Source of the DNA: Paraburkholderia kururiensis JCM 10599 = LMG 19447
GTDB taxonomy: Bacteria; Pseudomonadota; Gammaproteobacteria; Burkholderiales; Burkholderiaceae
Direction of reading: 5' to 3'
Assembly (NCBI RefSeq): GCF_003986935.1
Contig: NZ_RJZE01000015.1
Span: 62,001 to 126,000, forward strand
DNA length: 64,000 nucleotides
The notes below the pieces were generated by a model, which was given only the letters and a program-made list of their open reading frames with translations, was not told where the DNA came from and searched no databases. Below, in pieces: positions 28,094 through 37,376 of this stretch. Within the stretch, counting starts at the first letter, position 1, and the number at the start of each line of letters is the position of its first letter. The position numbers and the translations under genes were made by a program.

Positions 28094-28558
28094 TTACGCG
28101 ATCACGTAGAGCGGCTGACCGTATTCCACGGCCTGACCGTTCTCGACGAGGATTTCCTTGATGACGCCGGCTGCGTCCGATTCGATCTCGTTGAGCAGCT
28201 TCATCGCTTCGATGATGCACAGCGTCTGGCCTTCCTTCACCGTGTCGCCCACCTGCACGAACGGGTCGGCACCCGGCGACGGCGAACGGTAGAACGTGCC
28301 CACCATCGGCGAGGTCACCACGTGGCCTTGCGGAGCGGCGGGCGCCGGTGCCGCGGCGGCGGGCGCTTCGAGCGGGTGGCCTGCGGCGGGCGCGGCGGCC
28401 GCAACCTGCGCGGGGTAGGGCGCAGCGGACTGCTGCACGTAAACCGGCGGCGCATTCTTGACGATGCGCACCTTGCCTTCGCCCTCGGTGACTTCGAGTT
28501 CCGAGATGCCGGATTCGGAAACGAGGTCGATCAGAGTCTTCAGTTTACGTAGATCCAT
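28094..28558 (-). CDS. accB: Acetyl-CoA carboxylase, biotin carboxyl carrier protein
   Basis: AccB carries biotin between the carboxylase and transferase of acetyl-CoA carboxylase. The 154-residue protein has an N-terminal dimerisation part (MDLRKLKTLIDLVSESGI), a Pro/Ala-rich linker at about 50-75, and a biotinyl domain whose biotin site is EAMKLLNEIE (Lys near 120), with the thumb-like PGADPFVQVGD before it. ATG 28556-28558 gives the family start. It precedes accC on the same strand. Confidence 0.97.
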   Translation of the reverse strand: MDLRKLKTLIDLVSESGISELEVTEGEGKVRIVKNAPPVYVQQSAAPYPAQVAAAAPAAGHPLEAPAAAAPAPAAPQGHVVTSPMVGTFYRSPSPGADPFVQVGDTVKEGQTLCIIEAMKLLNEIESDAAGVIKEILVENGQAVEYGQPLYVIA

Positions 28559-28637
28559 TGGGCTGCCCCTTTCAATGCGTAGAGCGCCGGCGACCAATGG
28601 TGGATGCGTGCCGGCACGGGTTGGGTGTTATTCGGAT

Positions 28638-29093
28638 TCAGGCTTGCTTCGGCGCGGCGGCGAGCCGGTCGAGCGCGAATTCGAGTGCGTATAGATAGCC
28701 CTTCCAGCCGAAACCGCAGATCACGCCTTCGGCCTGGTCGGAGAAATACGAGTGGTGCCGGAAGGACTCGCGGCGATGCACGTTCGAGAGATGAATTTCG
28801 ACGAACGGGATGCCTACTCCGGCCAGCGCATCGCGGATCGCCACGCTCGTATGCGTGTAGGCCGCCGGGTTGATGACGATGAAGTCCGTTTTTTCGGTGC
28901 GGGCCGCCTGGATGCGGTCCACGAGTGCGCCTTCGTGATTGCTCTGAAACGTGGCCAGTTCGACGCCGGCATCGGCCGCGCGATCGGCGAGCGCCTGATC
29001 GATCTGTGGCAGCGTGACGCGCCCATAGACCTCGGGTTCCCGGGTGCCGAGAAGGTTGAGGTTCGGGCCGTGCAGAACCAGCAGTCGGGTCAT
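28638..29093 (-). CDS. aroQ: 3-dehydroquinate dehydratase, type II
   Basis: AroQ makes 3-dehydroshikimate in the shikimate pathway. The 151-residue protein begins MTRLLVLHGPNLNLLGTREP with the active-site loop Tyr in EVYG, and has NPAAYTHTSVAIRDAL (Asn and His at the substrate site) and IHLSNVHRRESFRHHS. These define the small dodecameric type II enzyme. It lies just upstream of accB, a common order. The shikimate dehydrogenase gene aroE is about 6 kb away in the other direction. Confidence 0.96.
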   Translation of the reverse strand: MTRLLVLHGPNLNLLGTREPEVYGRVTLPQIDQALADRAADAGVELATFQSNHEGALVDRIQAARTEKTDFIVINPAAYTHTSVAIRDALAGVGIPFVEIHLSNVHRRESFRHHSYFSDQAEGVICGFGWKGYLYALEFALDRLAAAPKQA

Positions 29094-29287
29094 GGTCGCT
29101 TCAGTTTCCGTGGAATTGCGCGAACTTTAGCGCCGATTAGAGAAACTTGTCTAGGTTTGCGCGAAAAACCTGCGCCATGTCAGGCGCTTCGGCTGGCGTC
29201 CTGGCGCTCAACTTCCTTCAATTTTCGTTAAATCACGGACAATTCCGGCGCTTTCGGGCACTTTTCGGCAGAAACGGACGGATGGGC

Positions 29288-29833
29288 TCAAAGGGCGTCG
29301 AGCGTTCGCTTGAGTTCGTCGGGCCGAATTTCGCCGAGTTTTGTCGTACGAACGTTGCCTTTCGCGTCAATTACGACCGTGAAGGGCAAGCCGCCCGCGT
29401 TGTTGCCGAACGCCCGGGCGAGGTCTGCGCCGCCGAAGCCCGTCACGTAGATGGGGTAATCGACGGGCACTTTCTGAAGGAACGTTTTCACGTTCTTCTC
29501 GGAATCCACGCCGAGCCCGACGAACTGGACGCCCTTTTTGGAGTACTCGTCGTGGAGTTTCGCGAGCGTGGGCATTTCTTCGACGCACGGCCCGCACCAC
29601 GACGCCCAGAAGTTCACCACCATGGGCCGTCCCTTGTACAGCGCAAGCGACTGCGGCTTGCCGTCCGGGCTTGTGACCGGCGCGGTCCAGAGTTGCGCGA
29701 CGGCACCCTGTGCCGCGGGCGCTTCGCCCGCCTCGGAGATATCGCCTCCGCGGACCCAGTGGCCCGCAAGAACCCCGCCGCCCGCTGCGATTGCTGCCAC
29801 GGCGGCAGCGGCCAGAATCCGCTTCGTGTTCAT
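29288..29833 (-). CDS. TlpA/ResA-like periplasmic thioredoxin
   Basis: The 181-residue protein has an N-terminal membrane anchor or signal (ILAAAAVAAIAAGGGVLAGH) and a thioredoxin fold with the redox motif WCGPC in NFWASWCGPCVEEMPTLAKL (about 75-95), plus the TlpA-type LGVDSEKNV and GGLPFTVVIDAKGNV (cis-Pro). It should act in the periplasm as a disulfide reductase, possibly for cytochrome c maturation. The partner is not evident. It lies 48 bases downstream of the unassigned 218-residue gene on the same strand. Confidence 0.88.
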   Translation of the reverse strand: MNTKRILAAAAVAAIAAGGGVLAGHWVRGGDISEAGEAPAAQGAVAQLWTAPVTSPDGKPQSLALYKGRPMVVNFWASWCGPCVEEMPTLAKLHDEYSKKGVQFVGLGVDSEKNVKTFLQKVPVDYPIYVTGFGGADLARAFGNNAGGLPFTVVIDAKGNVRTTKLGEIRPDELKRTLDAL

Positions 29834-29881
29834 GGTCGATCAGGTGCCTGGCCCGGCTGGGCTCTGTGGATTTCAGTCGTT

Positions 29882-30538
29882 TCAGTTGGCAGACGGGGAA
29901 GCCGCGTCCGCCGCGTTCGTTTCGTCGAGAAGCGCCTGCACCGCCTGGGCGTTCGCTCGCGCGAGGCGCCCGCGGGCGTCGGCGCGTACCGCGCCGCGCA
30001 GGTCGTCGGTGTCGTAGAGCGCAATATGAATGCCCACCGGTTCGGCGTCGCGCGACGCCTTCCACAGGAAGCTCAGCGTCTCCACGTAGCCGCGCTGGGC
30101 GAAGTGCCGCGTTTCCGACACGTCATATTGGATGTTGGCATTCAGTAGATAGATCGCGACTTCCTTTGGGTTGTCGCAGAAGATCTGCAGGTGCACATCC
30201 GAGTGCTCGCCCGCCGTGCCGTTGAGCACGGCCCCCGTGAGATACGGCTTGAAGGGCTCGAGCCGCTGCATCCAGTCGAGCGCGATTTCGCGCAGGCGCA
30301 GCAGCACCGCCGGCTGGCTGTCGCCCTGGAAAAGCGACTGGTACTCGCGGATTTCTTCCTCGATCTGGTCGTTATCCGGCAGCCATGAGCCGTCCACGCG
30401 CGTCTCGCCCACCACCTGCCTTGCCGCTTTGCGCTTGGCCGTGGAGTAGTCGAGCCCGTCCTCGGCGATCATCCGCGCAGCCGCGATCGCGATTTCCTCA
30501 CGAACGCGCTGTGGGTCGAAATGTGATTTGCGAACCAT
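29882..30538 (-). CDS. Conserved protein with nucleotidyltransferase-like motif, unassigned
   Basis: I do not recognise a named function. The 218-residue, soluble, acidic protein begins with a helical segment (FDPQRVREEIAIAAARMIAE; DYSTAKRKAARQVVG) and then has GAVLNGTAGEHSDVHLQIFC (about 115-134). This resembles the GSxAxGxxSDxDL motif of the nucleotidyltransferase (MNT-like) fold, but with Asn-Gly-Thr and a single clear Asp. It lacks an obvious second acidic motif, and the middle part reads DVSETRHFAQRGYVETLSFL. It is divergent from mpl and upstream of the tlpA-like gene. The family appears conserved near mpl in Burkholderiales; the nucleotidyltransferase reading is a guess. Confidence 0.65.
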   Translation of the reverse strand: MVRKSHFDPQRVREEIAIAAARMIAEDGLDYSTAKRKAARQVVGETRVDGSWLPDNDQIEEEIREYQSLFQGDSQPAVLLRLREIALDWMQRLEPFKPYLTGAVLNGTAGEHSDVHLQIFCDNPKEVAIYLLNANIQYDVSETRHFAQRGYVETLSFLWKASRDAEPVGIHIALYDTDDLRGAVRADARGRLARANAQAVQALLDETNAADAASPSAN

Positions 30539-30852
30539 CCGGCAATCATACTAGAGAATGCATGACGGCTTTCCGGCGCTCCCCGGGCCCCTGAGCGTGC
30601 GTGCCTGTGGGCGGGAGCCCACTCCGCAGGCCGCTGCCGGACGGATTGCGGGCCAACGCGGGACCGCCCGCAGGCGCCACGGCCGGCCCCCCTGCGAGCC
30701 CGCCGACAGCCCGGACGCGGCGGATGCGTCGGGTACAATAGCGGCCTTTGCGGTCCTTCATGGCAACCGGCGCGCAGGCAGGTCAGCCCGGAACGCCGCC
30801 CGCATTCTCCCACTCCATCTCGAATACGGCGCCCGCTCGGCGCACCAGGCTT

Positions 30853-32295
30853 ATGCACATCCATATCCTCGGCATCTGCGGCACGTTCATGGGCGGTCTC
30901 GCCGTGCTCGCCCGGGCGGCGGGCCATACGGTGACCGGCTGCGACGCCGGCGTGTATCCGCCGATGAGCACGCAGCTCGAGGCGCAGGGCATTCGCCTGA
31001 TCGAAGGCTACGCCGCCGCGCAGATCGACCTGAAGCCGGATCTGTTCGTGATCGGCAACGTGGTCACGCGTGGCAATCCGCTGATGGAGGCCATTCTCGA
31101 CCGCGGCCTGCCTTATGTCTCCGGCCCACAATGGCTCGGCGAACATGTGCTGGCGGGCAAGTGGGTGCTCGCCGTGGCCGGCACGCACGGCAAGACCACC
31201 ACGACTTCGATGCTCACCTGGCTGCTCGAAGACGCTGGCCTCAATCCGGGCTTTCTGATCGGCGGCGTGCCGCTCAACTTCGGCGTCTCGGCGCGGCTTA
31301 CCGATTCGAGCTTCTTCGTGATCGAAGCCGACGAGTACGACACCGCGTTCTTCGACAAGCGCTCGAAGTTCGTCCATTACCGCCCCCGCACGGCGGTGCT
31401 GAACAACCTCGAATTCGATCACGCCGACATCTTCGCCGATCTCGCCGCCATCGAAACCCAGTTCCACCACCTCGTGCGCACGATTCCGGGCGTGGGCCGC
31501 ATCGTGACGAACGGCCGCGAAGATTCGCTCGAGCGCGTGCTCGCGCGCGGCTGCTGGAGCGAAGTGGAGCGTTTCGGCGTGGAGGGCGGCTGGCAGGCGC
31601 TGCCCGCCGAAGACGGTGCGCCCGTGGACGAGCGCTTCGCCGTGTATCACGGCGGCGAGCGCGTGGGTGTCGTGGAATGGCAGGTGCAGGGCGAGCACAA
31701 CCGCATGAACGCGCTTGCGGCCATCGCCGCGGCGCGCCACGTCGGCGTGCCGCCCGCGCAGGCGGCGAAGTCGCTCGCGACATTCCGCAACGTGAAGCGC
31801 CGCATGGAAGTGCGCGGCAGCGTGGACGGCGTGACCGTCTACGACGACTTCGCGCACCATCCCACGGCGGTCCAGACCACCATTGCCGGCCTGCGCACGC
31901 GCGTAGGCCGCGAGAACACGCGCATTCTGGCCGTGCTCGAACCGCGTTCGAACACCATGAAGCTCGGCGTGATGAAGGCCCAATTGCCGGGCAGCCTCAC
32001 CGACGCGGATCTCGTGTTCGGCTACGGCGCTCCGTCGGGCCGCGATGCCCTGGGCTGGAATCTTGCGGAAGCACTTGCGCCCCTTGGCGACAAGGCCCGC
32101 GCATTCGACAACCTCGACGCCCTTGTGAAAGCCGTCACCGCAGCCGCGCGCCCGGGCGACCAGGTGCTCGTGATGAGCAACGGCGGCTTCGGCGGCGTGC
32201 ATCAGAAACTGCTCGACGCGCTTTCGGCGCGGCCGGCGGCAACAGCCGCAACAGCCGCACCGGCCGTGACTAGCAGCGGACGGGACAGCGCGTGA
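30853..32295 (+). CDS. mpl: UDP-MurNAc:L-Ala-gamma-D-Glu-meso-DAP ligase
   Basis: Mpl reattaches recycled tripeptide to UDP-MurNAc, saving peptidoglycan material; it complements AmpD (14553) in the same recycling pathway. The 480-residue Mur-family protein starts MHIHILGICGTFMGGLAVLA, has the ATP loop GTHGKTTTTSML near 113-124, and a DAP-type C-terminal domain (VYDDFAHHPTAVQTTI near 330). The length is normal. ATG 30853 is chosen; a further in-frame start upstream adds non-conserved sequence. Its stop overlaps the next gene's GTG start by four bases. Confidence 0.95.
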   Translation: MHIHILGICGTFMGGLAVLARAAGHTVTGCDAGVYPPMSTQLEAQGIRLIEGYAAAQIDLKPDLFVIGNVVTRGNPLMEAILDRGLPYVSGPQWLGEHVLAGKWVLAVAGTHGKTTTTSMLTWLLEDAGLNPGFLIGGVPLNFGVSARLTDSSFFVIEADEYDTAFFDKRSKFVHYRPRTAVLNNLEFDHADIFADLAAIETQFHHLVRTIPGVGRIVTNGREDSLERVLARGCWSEVERFGVEGGWQALPAEDGAPVDERFAVYHGGERVGVVEWQVQGEHNRMNALAAIAAARHVGVPPAQAAKSLATFRNVKRRMEVRGSVDGVTVYDDFAHHPTAVQTTIAGLRTRVGRENTRILAVLEPRSNTMKLGVMKAQLPGSLTDADLVFGYGAPSGRDALGWNLAEALAPLGDKARAFDNLDALVKAVTAAARPGDQVLVMSNGGFGGVHQKLLDALSARPAATAATAAPAVTSSGRDSA

Positions 32296-32897
32296 TCGTC
32301 TACCTGCACGGCTTTCGCTCGTCGCCGGCGTCGTTCAAGGCGCGGCTGCTTGCGGCACGTCTCGAAGAAATGGGGCGCGCTGAAGCATGGTGCTGCCCGA
32401 TGCTGCCGGTCTCGCCGCTCGAAGCGGTAGCGCTCGTGGAGCGCGAAGTGGAGCAGCGGCGCGCCGCGACCGGCGACGCGCATGTAGCGCTGGTGGGCAG
32501 TTCTCTGGGCGGCTACTTCGCGACGCATCTGGCCGAAAAGCACGGCTGGCCGGCCGTGCTGCTGAATCCGGCGGTCGTGCCGCAGCGCGATCTGAGCCAG
32601 TATCTCGGCGAGCAGCCGTTGTGGCACGGCGGTGGCTCCATCGTCGTGGAGCCCCGGCATCTCGATGAATTGCGTGCGCTGGCCGTCGCATCGGTTACGC
32701 GGCCCGAACGCTATTATTTATTAGCCGCGACGGGCGACGAAGTGCTCGACTATCGCGAGATGCTCGCGCACTACCCGGGCGCACGCACGAAGCTGATTGA
32801 AGGCAGCGATCACGCCATCAGCGAATTCGCGAGCTACGTGGACGACGTGATCGCTTTCTGCGATGCGGCGTCCGCGGTCCCGCCCGCCATCGGCTGA
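32292..32897 (+). CDS. YqiA/YcfP-like alpha/beta hydrolase
   Basis: The 201-residue protein matches the YqiA esterase family, with the nucleophile elbow VGSSLGGYFATHLAE (GxSxG, Ser near 72), a late Asp, and the catalytic His in EGSDHAISEF near 180. It starts at a GTG overlapping the mpl stop codon (GTGA), so translation is coupled. The natural substrate is unknown; E. coli YqiA hydrolyses short-chain esters. It belongs to the mpl - yqiA - RNB - aroE - mtgA rightward block. Confidence 0.85.
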   Translation: MIVYLHGFRSSPASFKARLLAARLEEMGRAEAWCCPMLPVSPLEAVALVEREVEQRRAATGDAHVALVGSSLGGYFATHLAEKHGWPAVLLNPAVVPQRDLSQYLGEQPLWHGGGSIVVEPRHLDELRALAVASVTRPERYYLLAATGDEVLDYREMLAHYPGARTKLIEGSDHAISEFASYVDDVIAFCDAASAVPPAIG

Positions 32898-33059
32898 GCG
32901 ACACGAACGCGGGCGAAACGACAACAGCAACACGAAAACGAGTGGGCGGTCTGGCGGCAACGAACCGCGCACCTTATCCGGAACGAACACGCGTCTTGCG
33001 CCTGCAATGGGGCACGCAAGGCACGCAAGACGCGCAGCAAGTCTGAACGAGAGTACTGA

Positions 33060-35234
33060 GTGAACGTTTTCTTCGAGGAATCGGGCAGTTTCAAGGCCGG
33101 CAGCGTGCTGTCGCGCCAGGGTGACGCATTTCAGGTCGAGCTGCCGGGCGGCCGGCGCGCGAAGGTGCGGGCGAAAGACGTGCTGATCGAGTTCGAAAAG
33201 CCGGCAGCGGCCGAACTCATGGAGCAGGCCGACGCCGCCGCGCAGCAGATCGATCTCGACTTTTTGTGGGAATGCGCGCCGCAGGAGGAGTTCGCCTTCT
33301 CCACGCTCGCGAGCGAGTATTTCGGCGAAGGTTATGGTCCCGTGGAGCGCGCGGCGCTCGTGCTGCGCCTGCATGGCGCGCCGGTCTATTTCCGCCGCAA
33401 GGGGCGCGGCCAGTATCAGCGCGCGCCTGAAGAGCAGCTCAAGATGGCGCTCGCGTCGCTGGAGCGCAAGCGGCAGCAGGCGCTCGTCCAGGCGCAGTAC
33501 GAAGAAGAACTGAAAGCGGGCCGCTTGCCCGAGGCGTTCCAGGGGCGCGCGCTCAGTTTTCTCACGCGGCCCGACAAGAATTCGATCGAGTACAAGGCGC
33601 TGGAAGCGGCCGCCGCGGCGCGCGGCATTTCGATGCCGCGGCTCATGCTCGAATGCGGCGGCATTCCGTCGGCGCGCGCGCTGCACGAGGCACGCTTTCT
33701 CGCCGAATTCTTCCCGCACGGCACCGGTTTTCCGCCCGTCACCGTGAATCCGCTTGCCGAGGATTTGCCCGAAGCGCTGGTGGAAGCCTTCTCGATCGAC
33801 GACGTGACGACCACTGAGATCGACGACGCGTTTTCCGTCGAGCATCTGGCCGACAGCCGCGTGCGCATCGGCGTGCACATCGCGGCGCCGGCGCTCGGCA
33901 TCAGCCGCGGGGACCCCGTCGATACGATCGCGCGCAACCGTCTTTCCACGGTCTACATGCCGGGCGACAAGATCACCATGCTGCCCGACGAGTTCGTGGA
34001 TGCCTTCACGCTGAAGGAAGGCGACCTGCGGCCCGCGCTGTCGCTCTACATCATCGTGAACCGCGAAACGCAGGAGATCGTGGCGACTGAAACGCGCGCC
34101 GAGCGCGTGTTCGTGAAGCACAACCTGCGTCACAACACGCTCGACGAGCACGTCACCGAGGAAGCGCTCGCAGCGGGCACCGGCGACTATCCGCACAAGG
34201 ACGACATCGCCGTACTCTGGCCGTTTGCCCAGGCGCTCTTCGAAAAACGCCAGCAGACGCGCGCGAGCTACGGCCTCAAGCGCGAGGTGCAGCGCAACAC
34301 CGACTACAACTTCTACGTGGACGGCGAGCGCATCACCATCACGCCGCGCCGCCGCGGCTCGCCGCTCGACCTGATCGTCGCGGAACTCGCCATTCTCGCG
34401 AACTCCACCTGGGGCGCATTCCTGCACGATCACGGCGTGCCGGGCATCTATCGCTCGCAGCGCGCGTTCGGCGCGCCCACCGGCCCCAAGCGCACGCGCA
34501 TGCAGACCACGGCCGCGCCGCACGAGGGCCTGGGCGTGGCGCAATACGCGTGGAGCACCTCGCCGCTGCGCCGCTACGTGGACCTCGTGAACCAGTGGCA
34601 ATTGCTTGCGTGCGTGCAGCACGGCGTGACCGCGAAGCTCGCGGCGCCCTTCAAGCCGAAGGACGCCGACCTGTTCGCCGTCGTGCAAGGCTTCGACGAG
34701 ACCTATACGGCCTACGCCGACCATCAGCGCCGTATGGAGTACTTCTGGTGCCTGCGCTGGCTCATGCAGGAGAACCGGCGCGAGGTAGTGGCGGCGGTCG
34801 TGAAAGGCGACCTCGTGCGCCTCGAAGAAATCCCGCTGCTGCTGCACGTGCCCGCGCTCGGCGTGCACGCGCGCGGCACGCGCCTGCTGCTTGAAGTGAT
34901 GTCGATCGACGAACTCACGATCGAGGCCTCCGTGCGCATGCTGCGTGTGCTCGACGCGCCGACGGTGACGAGCGGTGCGGAAGCGGAAGAAGAGAGCGAA
35001 GACGAAGAGCTGATCGAGGCCACCGACGCGTCCGCCGAAAGCGAAGCCGAAGCGCTGGCCGAAGCCGATGGCGGCGATGAAGGCGGCGAGGGCGAGCCGA
35101 CCGAAGGCGAGTCGAACACGAGTGGCGAAGCGTCCGGCTCCGAAGGCACCCACGAAAATGCCGCCGAAGGGTCCACTGAAGAGGGCACAACGCACGCCGG
35201 TCGCCATCACCACGCAGAGGAACAGAGCCGATGA
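33060..35234 (+). CDS. RNB-domain ribonuclease (RNase II/R-like) with acidic tail
   Basis: The 724-residue protein has a short N-terminal RNA-binding part (MNVFFEESGSFKAGSVLS), a middle region, and an RNB exonuclease domain (about 240-540) with the acidic centre motif TTEIDDAFSV near 255 and RTRMQTTAAPHEGLGVAQYAW, YAWSTSPLRRY near 490-505. The C-terminal part carries an extended acidic low-complexity tail (about 640-724) of Glu, Asp, Ser and Ala. There is no S1 domain evident as in RNase R. It starts at GTG 33060. It would degrade single-stranded RNA 3' to 5'. The tail's role is unknown. The stop overlaps aroE (ATGA). Confidence 0.85.
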   Translation: MNVFFEESGSFKAGSVLSRQGDAFQVELPGGRRAKVRAKDVLIEFEKPAAAELMEQADAAAQQIDLDFLWECAPQEEFAFSTLASEYFGEGYGPVERAALVLRLHGAPVYFRRKGRGQYQRAPEEQLKMALASLERKRQQALVQAQYEEELKAGRLPEAFQGRALSFLTRPDKNSIEYKALEAAAAARGISMPRLMLECGGIPSARALHEARFLAEFFPHGTGFPPVTVNPLAEDLPEALVEAFSIDDVTTTEIDDAFSVEHLADSRVRIGVHIAAPALGISRGDPVDTIARNRLSTVYMPGDKITMLPDEFVDAFTLKEGDLRPALSLYIIVNRETQEIVATETRAERVFVKHNLRHNTLDEHVTEEALAAGTGDYPHKDDIAVLWPFAQALFEKRQQTRASYGLKREVQRNTDYNFYVDGERITITPRRRGSPLDLIVAELAILANSTWGAFLHDHGVPGIYRSQRAFGAPTGPKRTRMQTTAAPHEGLGVAQYAWSTSPLRRYVDLVNQWQLLACVQHGVTAKLAAPFKPKDADLFAVVQGFDETYTAYADHQRRMEYFWCLRWLMQENRREVVAAVVKGDLVRLEEIPLLLHVPALGVHARGTRLLLEVMSIDELTIEASVRMLRVLDAPTVTSGAEAEEESEDEELIEATDASAESEAEALAEADGGDEGGEGEPTEGESNTSGEASGSEGTHENAAEGSTEEGTTHAGRHHHAEEQSR

Positions 35235-36100
35235 GCGCGCCGCAGGTGCCGTCGCAGGCGGACCGTTATGCCGTGATCGGCAATCCGGTCGCGCACAGCA
35301 AGTCGCCGTTCATTCACGCGCGCTTTGCCGCGCAGACCGGTGAGCCCGTCGCATACGATCGGCTGCTCGCGCCGCTCGACGGCTTCGTCGCAACCGTGCG
35401 GGCGTTCATGGCCTCAGGTGGCCGCGGGCTCAACGTCACCGTGCCGTTCAAGCTCGAAGCGTATGCGCTCGCCGACACGCATTCGGCGCGCGCCGCGGCC
35501 GCCGGCGCGGTCAACACGCTGCGCTTCGACGCGGACGGCATCTACGGCGACAACACGGATGGCGTCGGCCTCGTGCGCGACATCGAAACGAATCTCGGCC
35601 TGGCGCTGAAGGGCGCGCGCGTGCTTGTGCTCGGCGCGGGCGGCGCGGCGCGCGGCGTCGTGCTGCCGCTGCTGGAACGCGGTCCGCGCGGGCTTGCCAT
35701 CGTGAACCGCACGGCGTCGAAGGCCGAAGCGCTCGTCGCGCAGTTCGGAGCCGCGGCCTATGAGGCCGGCTGCACGCTGACGGGCGGCGGCCCGGATGCC
35801 GTCGAGCCCTACCCGTACGACGTGATCGTCAACGCGACGGCGGGCAGCCTCGACGCCGCATTGCCCGACTGCGACGACCGCGCATTCGGCGCGGCCACGC
35901 TCGCCTACGACATGATGTACGGCGCCGAGCCCACCGTCTTCATGCGGCACGCGCAGTCGCTGGGCGCACGCAGCGCGGACGGCCTCGGCATGCTCGTGGA
36001 GCAGGCTGCGGAATCGTTTTACGTGTGGCGCGGCGTGCGGCCCGACAGCGCGCCCGTGCTCGCCGAACTGCGCGCGCAGCTGGCCGCGCAGAAGGCCTGA
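35231..36100 (+). CDS. aroE: Shikimate dehydrogenase
   Basis: AroE reduces 3-dehydroshikimate to shikimate with NADPH. The 289-residue protein has the substrate motif GNPVAHSKSPFIH (about 16-28), VTVPFK with the catalytic Lys (about 70-75), NTDGVG, and the NADP-binding LGAGGAARGVVLPL (about 135-148). ATG 35231 overlaps the stop of the upstream RNase gene. The next gene mtgA starts 15 bases later. Confidence 0.95.
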   Translation: MSAPQVPSQADRYAVIGNPVAHSKSPFIHARFAAQTGEPVAYDRLLAPLDGFVATVRAFMASGGRGLNVTVPFKLEAYALADTHSARAAAAGAVNTLRFDADGIYGDNTDGVGLVRDIETNLGLALKGARVLVLGAGGAARGVVLPLLERGPRGLAIVNRTASKAEALVAQFGAAAYEAGCTLTGGGPDAVEPYPYDVIVNATAGSLDAALPDCDDRAFGAATLAYDMMYGAEPTVFMRHAQSLGARSADGLGMLVEQAAESFYVWRGVRPDSAPVLAELRAQLAAQKA

Positions 36101-36114
36101 CGCGCGAGCACGCC

Positions 36115-36861
36115 GTGGCGATCTCGCTCACCGCCGCCGCCCGGCGCACGCGCCGTCCAGGCCTCGCCCGATGGGCGTTCTACGGCTTCTCCGTGTTCGC
36201 CTGCGCGTGGATCGCCACGCAGCTTTACTACTTCGCGCAGATCGCGGTGTGGAACGTCGTGAATCCGCAATCGACGGCCTTCATGCGCTCCGACGCGTGG
36301 CGGCTTTCGAGCGAGCGAAGCGAGGGCGCCGACCCCGCGATCCAGCACACCTGGGTGCCTTACGAGCAGATCTCGCGCAATCTGAAGCGCGCGATCATCG
36401 CCTCCGAGGACGCGAAGTTCGTCAGCAACAACGGCTACGAAACCGACGCCATCCTGCAAGCCTGGGAAAAGAACAAGTCGCGCGGACGCATCGTGGCGGG
36501 CGGCTCGACCATCACGCAGCAACTCGCGCGCAACCTGTTCCTCTCGCGTGACAAGAGCTACCTGCGCAAAGGGCAGGAGCTGATCATCACCTGGATGCTC
36601 GAAACGCTGATGGACAAGCAGCGCATCTTCGAGATCTACCTGAACTCCGTCGAATGGGGCGACGGCGTGTACGGTGCGCAGGCTGCGGCGCAGCACTACT
36701 ACCGCACGTCCGCGGCGAAGCTGACGGCCTGGCAGGCGGCGCGGCTCGCCGTCATGCTGCCGCGCCCGCGCTACTTCGACGAGCATCGCAACTCGCCCTG
36801 GCTGTCCCAGCGTGCCGCCGTGATCGCACGGCGCATGGGCGTGGCGGAGTTGCCGCAGTAG
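36115..36861 (+). CDS. mtgA: Monofunctional peptidoglycan glycosyltransferase
   Basis: MtgA polymerises lipid II glycan strands at the inner membrane. The 248-residue protein has an N-terminal anchor (ARWAFYGFSVFACAWIATQL) and a GT51 domain with the catalytic Glu in IIASEDAKFVSNNGYE, then GGSTITQQLARNLFLS and RIFEIYLNSVEWGDG. GTG 36115-36117 is the best start: earlier in-frame starts overlap aroE. It is the last gene of the rightward block and has no visible terminator. Confidence 0.94.
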   Translation: MAISLTAAARRTRRPGLARWAFYGFSVFACAWIATQLYYFAQIAVWNVVNPQSTAFMRSDAWRLSSERSEGADPAIQHTWVPYEQISRNLKRAIIASEDAKFVSNNGYETDAILQAWEKNKSRGRIVAGGSTITQQLARNLFLSRDKSYLRKGQELIITWMLETLMDKQRIFEIYLNSVEWGDGVYGAQAAAQHYYRTSAAKLTAWQAARLAVMLPRPRYFDEHRNSPWLSQRAAVIARRMGVAELPQ

Positions 36862-37376
36862 AACCCACAGCGCACGGCCACGCCGTGTAGCGGTTAGCTC
36901 GACGGCGTCCGGGCGGGTTCGGCCGGTCGGACGTCTCGTCCTGCCGCCGCTTCCATCTTCAATCCCCTCGCCTTTACTCCCGCGCGAACGCATTCGTCGC
37001 CCCGTGGGCGTTCCCTTTCCTCTGGCCTGTGCTTCGTTTCCCTCGCGATTTTCCCGCGCCGCTTCGTCGCGTCCAAAGCCTTTAATCCCATTATGTGATC
37101 GTCAAACTCATATATTGGAGATTCAAAACGTTCGGCCCTACAATGCGCCACACACCGGGCACGCGATGCCCAGCGCCCACAGCAAGAAAGAAACGGTCGG
37201 CCGCGAATTGCCTGCGAGCCGGCACGAAATCGGAGACAAGCCAGCCATGTCCATCACCGCGACGCATGCGGCGCAGTTCCCGCCGCCTGACGGAACGTCC
37301 GTCATCCGCACACTGTTTCGCTCCTCGGGCCAACGCGCCCGCTAACCGCACAAACGCCTTTCCGGTTGCGATCGCC
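36862..37376 (+). other. Intergenic region between mtgA and the IclR regulator gene
   Basis: This stretch of about 515 bases has no convincing gene. It holds a probable promoter for the IclR gene (37115-37144) about 230 bases upstream of its start, which would give a long leader. I saw no terminator for mtgA. Confidence 0.55.
37115..37144 (+). promoter_or_regulatory. Probable promoter of the IclR-dgoK operon
   Basis: TTGGAG (37115-37120) and TACAAT (37139-37144) are separated by 18 bases. An AT-rich segment just upstream (CATATA) could add an operator. The distance to the start codon is about 230 bases. Confidence 0.5.

Noticed and set aside
32721..35213. Long minus-strand frame opposite the RNB ribonuclease gene
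   Set aside because: Antisense shadow; composition and lack of motif match other shadows in this GC-rich DNA.
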